In this document: in pieces, positions 8,921 through 16,449 of the stretch
Layout: each line of letters starts with the position of its first letter
How positions within the stretch are numbered: position 1 is the stretch's first letter
Source: Burkholderiales bacterium
GTDB lineage: Bacteria; Pseudomonadota; Gammaproteobacteria; Burkholderiales; WYBJ01
NCBI GenBank assembly: GCA_020848435.1
Contig: JADLAC010000016.1
Span: forward strand, 124,001-188,000
DNA: 64,000 bases
Reading direction: 5' to 3'
Program-made: the position numbers and the translations under genes
The notes under the pieces: generated by a model
What the model was told of the DNA's origin: nothing
Databases searched by the model: none
What the model saw: the letters and a program-made list of their open reading frames with translations, nothing else

Positions 8921-9769
8921 CTAGCGGAACGCGATTTCAGCGGACAGACACAGCGCGCCGTCGTGGTCCGCAACCCACATCTTGGCTGATGCGCCATCGG
9001 CCGAGGGCTCGCCGCAGACCATGAACTCGTTGCCGGCGAATATCGGCCGGACATTGCGCGAGGCCATGGATTTCAGCGGCCGTCGCGAGCGGGTACGCGC
9101 CAGCTCCGAGACGAGCAAGGTCGTCAGACCACCGTTCATCACCAGCCCCGGATAGCCCTCGACCTGGGTCACATAGGGATGGTCGTAATGGATGCGATGG
9201 CCGTTGAAGGTCAGCGCCGAATAACGGAACAGCACTACCGGCTCGGGTGTGAAACCGCGCGTCCACGGCGCGGTGCGCGCGGCGGGCGTCGGCGCCGGCT
9301 TGGGCGCATTCGGATCGGGCTCGTCGCGGTAGACGATATCCTGCTCCTCGACGATCGCGAGCGCCTTGGGACCGTGGATGGAATGGCGCACCGTCACGAA
9401 CACCATCGTGCCGCTGCGGCCCGACTTGATGGTGACGTTGGCGATTTCCGATTCCTTGCGGGCGCGCTCGCCCACGCGCAAATCGGATTCGAAGCTCACG
9501 CGTCGGCCCGCGAACATGCGCCGCGGCAAGGGCACGGGGGGGAGAAAGTCACCGCGTTGAGGATGGCCGTCCGGGCCGACCTGCGACTGCCGTACGACCC
9601 GCGGGAACAGCAACGAATGCCAGCCCGGCGGCAAAGGCTCGCCCTCCTTGGGCGCCACGTCGAGGTCGAGCGTCGCCGCAAGCCGTTCCACCATCGGCAC
9701 GGTGACGTCGTCGACGCCGGACTCCTTCTGTCCAATCCACTCCTTGAGTTTCTCCAGATCTGCTGACAC
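8921..9769 (-). CDS. HTD2/MaoC-type acyl-CoA hydratase (mesaconyl-C4-CoA hydratase-like)
   Basis: 282 aa protein of the HTD2 group, double-hotdog hydratases that include mesaconyl-C4-CoA and itaconyl-CoA hydratases. Its amino-terminal half is the FAS1-like dehydratase part (PLPPGWHSLLFPRVV, DFLPPVPLPRRMFAGRR). The C-terminal half holds the active-site block SALTFNGHRIHYDHPY followed by EGYPGLVMNGGLTTLLV. Many relatives read VHGPL where this one reads MNGGL, a possible specificity difference. It is the first gene of the leftward acyl-CoA unit (hydratase, CoA-transferase, thioesterase). The ATG at 9769 is preceded by GGAGGTGAACC, a good ribosome site. Confidence 0.85.
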   Translation of the reverse strand: MSADLEKLKEWIGQKESGVDDVTVPMVERLAATLDLDVAPKEGEPLPPGWHSLLFPRVVRQSQVGPDGHPQRGDFLPPVPLPRRMFAGRRVSFESDLRVGERARKESEIANVTIKSGRSGTMVFVTVRHSIHGPKALAIVEEQDIVYRDEPDPNAPKPAPTPAARTAPWTRGFTPEPVVLFRYSALTFNGHRIHYDHPYVTQVEGYPGLVMNGGLTTLLVSELARTRSRRPLKSMASRNVRPIFAGNEFMVCGEPSADGASAKMWVADHDGALCLSAEIAFR

Positions 9770-9783
9770 GGTTCACCTCCTTC

Positions 9784-9911
9784 GGGGACAGGCCCCATTC
9801 TCGATCGCTCGGGTACAGACCCCATTTACGGGGGACAGACCCCATTTTCAGTGCCAAACTGGACCGACCCCATTCTTCAGCTCAAGAAAAATGCGGGCAG
9901 TCCCCATTAAG
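9784..9911. repeat. Cluster of short GGGG-ACAG-CCCC-ATT repeats
   Basis: About five imperfect copies of a short unit fill the gap between the methyltransferase and hydratase genes: GGGGACAGGCCCCATT (9784), GGGTACAGACCCCATTT (9810), GGGGACAGACCCCATTTT (9831), then decayed copies near 9861 and 9895. Each copy is a small dyad (GGGG...CCCC) followed by a T-rich tail on the + strand. The units are not evenly spaced and have no conserved spacers, so this is not CRISPR. A REP-like or degenerate mobile repeat is the likeliest nature. Confidence 0.75.
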
Positions 9912-9931
9912 CCCTCCCAACCAGGCACCGG

Positions 9932-10810
9932 TCAGTGGTCGGACCGGCGCAGCGCGCTCCACTGCGTGCGCTTGCCATCCTCGCTGCTCGTCATTTCGCC
10001 CGTGATCGCGTCGCCGCTGACCCGACCCGTGTAGTCGTAGCGCACGCCCTGGTCGGCGCGGCTCTGCTCCAGCAGGACGAAGCTCAGCTCGTCGCCGCGC
10101 AGCCTGCCATCGCGCAGCCGCAGCCGCTGCTGACCGAGCATCACCACGCCGCCGACACGCTGGTACTGCTGGTTCATGTCGAGCGCGAAGCGCCGCGGCG
10201 TGCCGTTCGCCGGCATCGACCACGTCCAACGGCCAGCCACGGCTGCCGGCACGACCCACAGCCGCAGCGTGCTGCCGGTCGCGGTATCGATCTCGTCGGC
10301 TTCCCATTCGCCCAGGTCGAACGCATGGGCGACGATGCGCGTTCCCGGCGCGAGCTGTAGCAGCGCGGGCCGCAGCCGCATATTGAGCTCGGGCAGGAGA
10401 AACATGGTCACGACGCTCGCCTGCCTGAGATCGGTCTGGAAGATGTCGCGCAGGTAGAATCGCGCCCGCTCGGAAACGCCGGCTTGTTGCGCGCGATACT
10501 GCGACAACTTGACCATGTCGGGATTGAGATCCACGCCGAAGCCGCGCGCGCCAAGGTCCTTGGCGGCCGCGATGACGATGCGGCCATCGCCCGAGCCCAG
10601 GTCGACCAGGAAATCGGCGGGGCCGACACGCGCCATGCGCAACATGCGCTCGACCGCGCGCTCGGGCGTGGGAACCCAGATCACGTCCTTGCCCGCCTGG
10701 CCGACTTGGGGTTTGAACGGCTCGGCCGCGCGCACCGGCGCACACGAGAGCACGACCGCGGCGAAAACCGCTGCGGCGGCGTGCGCGATGTCACGAAGGC
10801 GAGAAAGCAA
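9932..10810 (-). CDS. Exported class I SAM-dependent methyltransferase
   Basis: 292 aa protein. After a clear signal peptide (MLSRLRDIAHAAAAVFAAVV, cleavage near VRA|AEP) comes a Rossmann-type methyltransferase: PTPERAVERMLRMARV, motif I FLVDLGSGDGRIVIAAA, motif II-like GFGVDLNPDMVKLS and VVTMFLLPELNMRLRP. The C-terminal hundred residues form a separate beta-rich region (RLRLRDGRLRGDELSF, YDYTGRVSGDAITGEM). The methyltransferase core is well supported; the acceptor is unknown. Export is odd because SAM is not expected in the periplasm. The gene is alone on its strand, bounded by repeats at its 3' end and a divergent DUF1178 gene. Confidence 0.85.
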   Translation of the reverse strand: MLSRLRDIAHAAAAVFAAVVLSCAPVRAAEPFKPQVGQAGKDVIWVPTPERAVERMLRMARVGPADFLVDLGSGDGRIVIAAAKDLGARGFGVDLNPDMVKLSQYRAQQAGVSERARFYLRDIFQTDLRQASVVTMFLLPELNMRLRPALLQLAPGTRIVAHAFDLGEWEADEIDTATGSTLRLWVVPAAVAGRWTWSMPANGTPRRFALDMNQQYQRVGGVVMLGQQRLRLRDGRLRGDELSFVLLEQSRADQGVRYDYTGRVSGDAITGEMTSSEDGKRTQWSALRRSDH

Positions 10811-10873
10811 GCGGAAGGACCTCGGTCGCGGACTTGAGACCGGAGCCGGTCGAGGAACGAAACTCTGCGCGGC

Positions 10874-10879
10874 AGTATA
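10874..10879 (-). promoter_or_regulatory. Possible -10 box for the exported methyltransferase gene
   Basis: On the minus strand the spacer reads TGCTATACTGCC, a good -10 match (TATACT) about 65 bases upstream of the start at 10810. No convincing -35 hexamer lies at 16-18 bases, so support is weak. Confidence 0.3.
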
Positions 10880-10984
10880 GCACGCGAGTTTCGGCGCTCG
10901 CGATCAAGGAAGCGCGAAAGCTGGTCGTTACAGCGCTGGAGGTACGCGCATCTGCTACTATTGCCGCTCCAGGGAAGTGACAAC

Positions 10985-11437
10985 GTGAAAGTCTTCGACC
11001 TGCTGTGCGCCAACGACCATCGCTTCGAGGGGTGGTTCGCATCGGGCACCGATTTCGAGCGCCAGCGCGATACGGGCATCATCGCCTGCCCACTGTGCGG
11101 CGACAGCCACGTGGTCAAGGTGCCCGCGGCCTCCTACGTCAACACCGGCGCGAGCGATCGCTCGCCCAAGGCGGAGCCCGCGGAGCCCACCCCGGAGCAA
11201 ACCCAGTACGCCAATATCCGTTCCGCGATGCTCGCGAAAGTGGTCGAGTACGTGGTCAAGAATACCGAGGACGTCGGTCGCGACTTCCCCGAGGAAGCGC
11301 GCAAGATCCACTACGGTGAATCGCCCGAACGCAAGATCCGCGGTACGGCGTCGCAGGACGAAGTGACCGAGCTGCGCGACGAGGGCATCGACGTGGTGCC
11401 GCTGCCGATCACGATACCGGCCGGCAAGAGCCACTGA
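10985..11437 (+). CDS. DUF1178 family protein
   Basis: 150 aa protein of unknown function, widespread in proteobacteria. GTG 10985 gives VKVFDLLCANDHRFEGWFAS, the conserved amino terminus of the family; AGGGAAG sits just upstream. A CPLCGD knuckle near residue 34, with the earlier Cys and His of the LCANDHRF stretch, suggests zinc binding. The middle is charged and probably flexible (SPKAEPAEPTPEQ). The C-terminal block NTEDVGRDFPEEARKIHYGE is also conserved. An in-frame TTG or ATG further upstream (10961) would not fit the family start. It diverges from the methyltransferase gene. Confidence 0.9.
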   Translation: MKVFDLLCANDHRFEGWFASGTDFERQRDTGIIACPLCGDSHVVKVPAASYVNTGASDRSPKAEPAEPTPEQTQYANIRSAMLAKVVEYVVKNTEDVGRDFPEEARKIHYGESPERKIRGTASQDEVTELRDEGIDVVPLPITIPAGKSH

Positions 11438-11618
11438 GCGCATCGCCCCCCCGTGACAGCGCGAACGCGCCAACGCCGCCGCCTCGTCTGATCCGAGCGT
11501 AACGGGTCTCGACCCATCTCGATCGGACGCCAACTCGAAACAGCCACGCTTCGGCACGCGCCTGCGAGCGGATCACCGGATCTTTCTGCGATCCGTCAAT
11601 CCCGATGCACGCTTGCGC

Positions 11619-12884
11619 TCAAGGCGTACCGTTGATCGCGAAATCGAACAGCCGGTAGCTGTCGAGCGGCCTCGCTTGCGCTTGACGCGAATAGTCCTCG
11701 GACAGCGGCTCGCTTAGAACGAACGGCACGCGCGCCTCCGTCACGCCGCCGTGGCTGCGCAGCCGATGCCCGTGCAAGCCCGTGAGGTCGTGCTCGCGCT
11801 CGGCGGCGCCGATGCAAACGTCGCGCGCGGAAACGACGGCCACGTCGCCTTCGCGGTCCGGCGGCAGATCGAATCGACTACATACCGTCGCCCGATCGTA
11901 GATCCCCGTGAGCCCGGCAATCGGTTCCAGCACGCGCATGATCGAGGCAGGCGTCGCGCCAGCGCCGCGGCAGTAGACGCGTACGAAGCTGCCGAGCGCG
12001 CCGTGATGGGCGATGAAGTGATCGGTGATGGGGCAGATGACCCTGGTAGCGCCCGCGCCGAGCTCGGCATCGAGAATATCCTGTAACCAGATCACGTTCG
12101 GCGAGCCGTCGGCGCGCGACTTGTCGTTCATGCCATGATCGGCGGTAAGCGCGAGGATGACATCGTGCTCGGCGAGCCTGCCGAAGCAATGATCGAGCTT
12201 GCGATAGAACTCGACTGCTTCGGGCTCGCCCGGCGCATACTTGTGCTGCACCCAGTCGGTGAGCGACAGGTACAGGATGTCCGGGCGCTCGCGCGCCAGA
12301 ATCCGAACGCCCGCTTCCAGGACGAACAGCGACAATTCCATCGAGTACATGTCCGGCTTGGGCATGCCGACCCGCTCGAGCACGCGCTCGATGCCGTGCT
12401 CGGCCACGCTACAGCTATCCGCGCACTCCGACGAGAAACAGATATTCCCGCGCGCGAGGTGAAGCCCCTTGCCGAGCTGGCGGCGCAGCTTGTCCTTCGC
12501 GGTGATCGCCGCGATCCGCGCCCCGGCGGCTGCGAAGCGTTCAAACACCGTTTCGCCGCGCAGCAGCTCCGGGCCAGTCATGACCACCGCTTCGCCGCTC
12601 GCCGGATCGAGGTAGAAGTTGCCCGAGATGCCGTGCACCGACGCGGGCGCCCCGGTGACAATGGACATGTTGTTGGTGCAGGTGACGCTCGGCACGGTGC
12701 CCCGCGCGATGGCGCTGAAGCCCTGGCGCATGAAGCGCGCGACGTTGGGAACATAGCCGTGCGCGAGGCCGTGCTCGAAGTAGGCCGGATCGCCGCCGTC
12801 GATGCATACCGCCACGACCGGCTTGCGCGGCCAACGGTACGGTGTGCCGTTCACGGTTACCGCGGTGGCCGCGCTTGTCGTCAC
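11619..12884 (-). CDS. phnA: Phosphonoacetate hydrolase
   Basis: 421 aa enzyme of the alkaline phosphatase superfamily that splits phosphonoacetate into acetate and phosphate. GTG 12884 is chosen because AAGGAGG lies 7 bases upstream. Family features in order: VNGTPYRWPRKPVVAVCIDG with metal-ligand Asp29; PSVTCTNNMSIVTG with the nucleophilic Thr (about residue 68) and the following Asn; ITAKDKLRRQLGKGL; SLTDWVQHKYAPGEP with Asp and His ligands; LTADHGMNDKS; and LRSHGGVTEA with the last His ligand. All expected two-metal ligands are visible. No phosphonate transporter or other phn gene is nearby. It diverges from a 2-hydroxyacid dehydrogenase gene. Confidence 0.86.
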   Translation of the reverse strand: MTTSAATAVTVNGTPYRWPRKPVVAVCIDGGDPAYFEHGLAHGYVPNVARFMRQGFSAIARGTVPSVTCTNNMSIVTGAPASVHGISGNFYLDPASGEAVVMTGPELLRGETVFERFAAAGARIAAITAKDKLRRQLGKGLHLARGNICFSSECADSCSVAEHGIERVLERVGMPKPDMYSMELSLFVLEAGVRILARERPDILYLSLTDWVQHKYAPGEPEAVEFYRKLDHCFGRLAEHDVILALTADHGMNDKSRADGSPNVIWLQDILDAELGAGATRVICPITDHFIAHHGALGSFVRVYCRGAGATPASIMRVLEPIAGLTGIYDRATVCSRFDLPPDREGDVAVVSARDVCIGAAEREHDLTGLHGHRLRSHGGVTEARVPFVLSEPLSEDYSRQAQARPLDSYRLFDFAINGTP

Positions 12885-13032
12885 GCTCGATCCTCCTTCA
12901 GCTCGCCGCTTGGCGTTGCCAAGGCGCAGCGCTCGATTCTGCATCCGGCCCCGACGCTCCGAACGCAACGCGCGCCGCCCGTCGCCAGGCCGCGGGGCGG
13001 GTTGCTTTCGGGCCCGGGTGGTGCCCAAGCTC

Positions 13033-13062
13033 ATTATGCAAGAGGATCGGCGCAGGGGTGAA
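13033..13062 (-). promoter_or_regulatory. Candidate sigma70 promoter for phnA
   Basis: On the minus strand TTCACC (13062-13057) and CATAAT (13038-13033) are separated by 18 bases, about 150 bases upstream of the phnA start. It lies in the 263-base divergent spacer, which otherwise shows nothing recognisable. Match is moderate and untested. Confidence 0.35.
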
Positions 13063-13147
13063 GCGACGCTTTACAGCCGCCGGCCCGCTGCCTTAGTCTC
13101 GATCGGCCGGCCGCGCGCGCATGCGGCCCCTACGTGGGAGGCTAGAC

Positions 13148-14164
13148 GTGGCATTCACCATTCTCTATCCGGACGCAAAGCATCGCAGCCTCGATGTCGA
13201 GATCGAGGCGGTAGGCCAGGACGTGACGCTCGTCAACGCCCGCAAAAACCGTTTCGAGGAGATCGAGCCGGGCGTGTGGCAGAGCTGCGATGCGATTGTC
13301 GTGTCGCGCCTACCCATCGATGCCAGCGTCATCGCCCACCTCAAACGCTGCCGCATCATCGTGCGCAACGGCGTCGGCTTCGACGTCCTGGATCTGAAGG
13401 GCCTCGGTGAAGCCGGCATCCCGGCCTGCAATATTCCCGATTACGGTACGACCGAAGTCGCCGACAGCGCCATCGCCATGATGCTCGCATTCGCCCGCGG
13501 CACTGCGGCCATGGATGCTGCCCTGCGCACCGATCTCTCCGCCAACTGGACCCACGAGCGCAACGTCACCGCACGGCGCTTGCGCGGGGCGACCTTCGGC
13601 GTGATCGGGCTCGGCCGCATCGGTACCGCGGCCGCCTTGCGAGCGCGCGCCTTCGGCATGAACGTCGTCTTCTACGATCCGCTGCTCCCCGGCGGCGCGG
13701 AGCTGGGCTTGGGCTTCACCCGTGCCCGCACGCTGCACGCGCTGCTCGGTCAGGCCGACGTGATCGACATCCATACGCCGCTCAACGAGCAGACGCGCAA
13801 CATGATCGACGCCGTGGCGCTCGCCGCCATCAAGCCCGGTGCTTATCTCATCAACACGGCGCGCGGGCCGATCTGCGATACCGCCGCGCTGCTGGAGGGC
13901 TTGCGCTCGGGACGGCTGCTGGCGGTGGGCCTCGACGTGCTGCCCAAGGAGCCGGGACAGGCGGCGGATCCGCTGGTCGCGGCCTGGCAGGCGAACGAGC
14001 CCTGGATCCGGGGCCGAGTGCTGCTGAACCCGCATTCAGCGTTCTTCAGCCCGGACGCCTATATCGATCAACGCACCAAGGCCGTCCAGACCGCGTATCA
14101 CTACTTGCGCGACGGCTCGCTGGTGAATTGCGTGAATAGCGAATTCCTCGCCCGCCGGCGTTGA
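13148..14164 (+). CDS. D-2-hydroxyacid dehydrogenase (C-terminal-binding-protein type)
   Basis: 338 aa NAD-dependent dehydrogenase of the D-isomer-specific 2-hydroxyacid family, oxidising or reducing a 2-oxo/2-hydroxy acid. GTG 13148 has GGGAGG upstream; ATG 13121 is an alternative start without one. The NAD-binding fold is seen at FGVIGLGRIGTAAALRARAF. The catalytic Arg lies in INTARGPICDTAAL, the Glu region near LDVLPKEPG, and the catalytic His in LLNPHSAFFSPDAY. VRNGVGFDVLDLKGLGEAGI and DYGTTEVADSAIAMMLAFAR are typical of the CtBP-like branch. It converges on the CitE-like gene at 14187. Confidence 0.9.
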   Translation: MAFTILYPDAKHRSLDVEIEAVGQDVTLVNARKNRFEEIEPGVWQSCDAIVVSRLPIDASVIAHLKRCRIIVRNGVGFDVLDLKGLGEAGIPACNIPDYGTTEVADSAIAMMLAFARGTAAMDAALRTDLSANWTHERNVTARRLRGATFGVIGLGRIGTAAALRARAFGMNVVFYDPLLPGGAELGLGFTRARTLHALLGQADVIDIHTPLNEQTRNMIDAVALAAIKPGAYLINTARGPICDTAALLEGLRSGRLLAVGLDVLPKEPGQAADPLVAAWQANEPWIRGRVLLNPHSAFFSPDAYIDQRTKAVQTAYHYLRDGSLVNCVNSEFLARRR

Positions 14165-14186
14165 AGCGAACGCGGGGCGCGCCGCG

Positions 14187-15098
14187 CTAGCTTTTCATCG
14201 CGGCGAGCGTTTTCGCCTCGCGCTGCTTGATCGCCGCGTGGCGCGCCAGCAGCCGCTCGGCGCGCACCACGACGGGAATATCGATCATCTTGCCGTCGAC
14301 CGCGAACGAGCCGCGACCCTGCTTCTTCGCCTCTTCGTCGGCTTCGATCAGCTTGCGCGCGTAGGCGACTTCCTGCTCGCTCGGCGTGTACTCCTGGTTG
14401 ACGATCGGCACCTGGCCGGGATGAATGCAGCCGGCGCCCATGAAACCGAAGTCGCGCGAGCGGCGCACCATGGCGCGGAAGTTGTCCCAGTCGCCGAAGC
14501 CCGCCACGCTGTCGATGAAACCGAGCGGCATGATGCCGGCGGCCGAGGCCGCGATAACCATGTGCTGTTTGGGATAGAGCAGGGCCTCGCCGGTCGGCTG
14601 GAAGTTGCACTCGAGGGCGAAATCCTCGCCGCCGATGTTGGCCGACACGATGCGATCGCTCGCGGTCACGATTTCGTGGATGCGAAAGAACGCCGCCGGC
14701 GTTTCGATCATGGCGTTGAACCGGGTGTGCCCCGCCGGCATGCCGCGCTTTTGCTCGAGCTCGCTCACCAGCTCATCGAGAATGCGGATGTGCGAGGCGC
14801 TGTCGGTCTTGGTGATACCAAGCGCATCGACCTCGGGACAGATCGATTCCTCGATGTCGCGCACCGCCATGGCGATCGGTCGATTGATCCGCACCAGCAC
14901 GTCCGCACCGGCTCGGCGTACGCGCGCGGCGTTCTTCTGCACCAGGGTGCGGGCGTGCGCCTTCTCGGCGTGCGGCACGGCGTCCTCCAGGTCGAGTTGG
15001 ATCACGTCCGCGCCGCGCGTGTGTGCCTTGTCGACGTACTTCTCGACGTTCACCGGCACATAGAGCAGGGTGCGCCATACAGGCAGATTCGGCTTCAT
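14187..15098 (-). CDS. HpcH/HpaI aldolase / CitE-like CoA lyase
   Basis: 303 aa TIM-barrel lyase of the citrate-lyase beta-like group, which includes malyl-CoA, citramalyl-CoA and beta-methylmalyl-CoA lyases. Key blocks are RTLLYVPVNVEKYVDKA, DVIQLDLEDAVPHAEKAHAR (metal-binding acids), VLVRINRP (catalytic Arg), NAMIETPAAFFRIHEI (Glu) and SANIGGEDFALEC. ATG 15098 has GGAGAAG upstream. It is the last gene of a leftward unit MmgE/PrpD, CaiB-type CoA-transferase, lyase, with gaps of 41 and 50 bases. That company suggests cleavage of a hydroxyacyl-CoA such as citramalyl-CoA, which is an inference. Confidence 0.88.
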   Translation of the reverse strand: MKPNLPVWRTLLYVPVNVEKYVDKAHTRGADVIQLDLEDAVPHAEKAHARTLVQKNAARVRRAGADVLVRINRPIAMAVRDIEESICPEVDALGITKTDSASHIRILDELVSELEQKRGMPAGHTRFNAMIETPAAFFRIHEIVTASDRIVSANIGGEDFALECNFQPTGEALLYPKQHMVIAASAAGIMPLGFIDSVAGFGDWDNFRAMVRRSRDFGFMGAGCIHPGQVPIVNQEYTPSEQEVAYARKLIEADEEAKKQGRGSFAVDGKMIDIPVVVRAERLLARHAAIKQREAKTLAAMKS

Positions 15099-15148
15099 CG
15101 TCTTCTCCAGACTAGGGGACCAGGGCCGGACCAGGGTCGATGGTCGGT

Positions 15149-16408
15149 TCACGCTTCGGGCGAACGGCGCTTGCGTTGCGGGCCGCGATAGAGCGCGCCG
15201 GAAGCTTCCAGCCGTTCCAATTCCTCGGCGCCGATGCCGATGCCGCCCAGAATCGCCGCGTTGTCCTCGCCGACGAGTCCCGGTGCGGGCTTGCGGATGG
15301 CGCCCGGCGTGGCCGACAGGCGCGGCACGACGCAATGCATCGCGATCTCGCCCATCTGCTGGTCCGGGTAATTGGCGAGGATCTCGCGCTCGGCGACGTA
15401 CGGCTCCACCATGAGCTGCGCGATATCGTAGATCGGGCCGACGGTGACTTCCGCCTGGTCGAAAAAATCGAGCGCCTGCGCAAGCGTCATCTTGCCGATG
15501 AATTCACCGATGATGGCGTCGAGCTCGGCGGCATGGCGCACCCGGTCGGCGTTGGTGCGATAGCGCGGGTTGTCGTTCAAGTCGGAGCGGCCGATCGCGG
15601 CCAGCAGCCGCTCGGTCATGCTCTGCGTCGAGGCCGACATCGCGACCCAGCGATCGTCGCAGGTGCGGTAGACGTTGCGCGGCGCGGCGGTGGTGGAGCG
15701 GCTGCCCGAGCGGCTTCGCACCTTGCCGCTCGCCTGGTACGACGCCGCCTGCGGGCCCATGGCGACGAACATCGGATCGAACAGCGGTAGATCGATTACC
15801 TGCCCGCCGCCGCCGTTGACCTCGACTTCGCGCAGCGCGACCATGACGGCCATGGCGCCGATGTAGCCGGCATACATGTCCGCCATCTGGATCGGCGGCA
15901 GCACCGGCTCGCGATCGGCAAAGCCGTTCATCGCGGCAAAGCCGGACATGCCCTCGATCAGGGTGCCGAAGCCGGGCTTGTGGCGAAACGGCCCGCTTTG
16001 GCCCCAGCCGGAAACGCGCAGGACGACGAGCTTCGCATTGTGCGCGTGCAACACCTCCGGTCCGAGCCCCATGCGCTCGAGCGTACCCGGGCGGAAATTC
16101 TCGATCAGCACCTGCGCCGTCTCGACCAGCCGCAACAACAGCTCGCGCGCTTGGGCGTTGCGCAGATCCAGGCCCACGCTTTTCTTGTTGCGTGCGTACA
16201 CCTTCCAATTCGCCGCCACGCCGTTGACGATCCAGTCGCGCAGCGCGTCGCCCTCGGGGGTTTCGATCTTGATTACCTCGGCGCCGAAGTCCGCCAGCGC
16301 GAGGCTCACCATGTTGCCGGCTATGACCCGCGACAAGTCGAGAATCCGCACGCCATCGAGCGGGCAGCGCGCAGCGGCCGCGAACTGACGTGACGGAATT
16401 CGAGCCAT
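15149..16408 (-). CDS. CaiB/BaiF (class III) CoA-transferase
   Basis: 419 aa CoA-transferase, middle gene of the MmgE/PrpD - CoA-transferase - lyase unit. Family blocks: PLDGVRILDLSRVIAGNMVS, LADFGAEVIKIETPEGDALR, NKKSVGLDLRNAQ, VLIENFRPGTLERMGLG and PPIQMADMYAGYIGAM, where the catalytic Asp falls. The C-terminus carries the usual GEDNAAILGGIGIGAEELE ending. ATG 16408 gives the sequence ARIPSRQFAAAARCPLDGVR; an upstream extension is open but not homologous. It is clearly diverged from the paralogue at 7688-8896, so the two probably use different acids. Confidence 0.92.
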   Translation of the reverse strand: MARIPSRQFAAAARCPLDGVRILDLSRVIAGNMVSLALADFGAEVIKIETPEGDALRDWIVNGVAANWKVYARNKKSVGLDLRNAQARELLLRLVETAQVLIENFRPGTLERMGLGPEVLHAHNAKLVVLRVSGWGQSGPFRHKPGFGTLIEGMSGFAAMNGFADREPVLPPIQMADMYAGYIGAMAVMVALREVEVNGGGGQVIDLPLFDPMFVAMGPQAASYQASGKVRSRSGSRSTTAAPRNVYRTCDDRWVAMSASTQSMTERLLAAIGRSDLNDNPRYRTNADRVRHAAELDAIIGEFIGKMTLAQALDFFDQAEVTVGPIYDIAQLMVEPYVAEREILANYPDQQMGEIAMHCVVPRLSATPGAIRKPAPGLVGEDNAAILGGIGIGAEELERLEASGALYRGPQRKRRSPEA

Positions 16409-16449
16409 CGGCCTCGCGCTGCCCGAGATCGAATACGACCGCGGTCGGC

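Noticed and set aside
9784-9911. Possible CRISPR array.
   Set aside because: Units are under 20 bases, irregularly spaced, without unique spacers of constant length, and no cas gene is nearby. The same applies to the clusters at 20893, 55735 and 57994.
15099-15148. GGGACCAGGGCCGGACCAGGG in the gap between the lyase and CoA-transferase genes as another repeat copy.
   Set aside because: It shares only a GG(A)CC flavour with the repeat families; chance in GC-rich DNA is likely.
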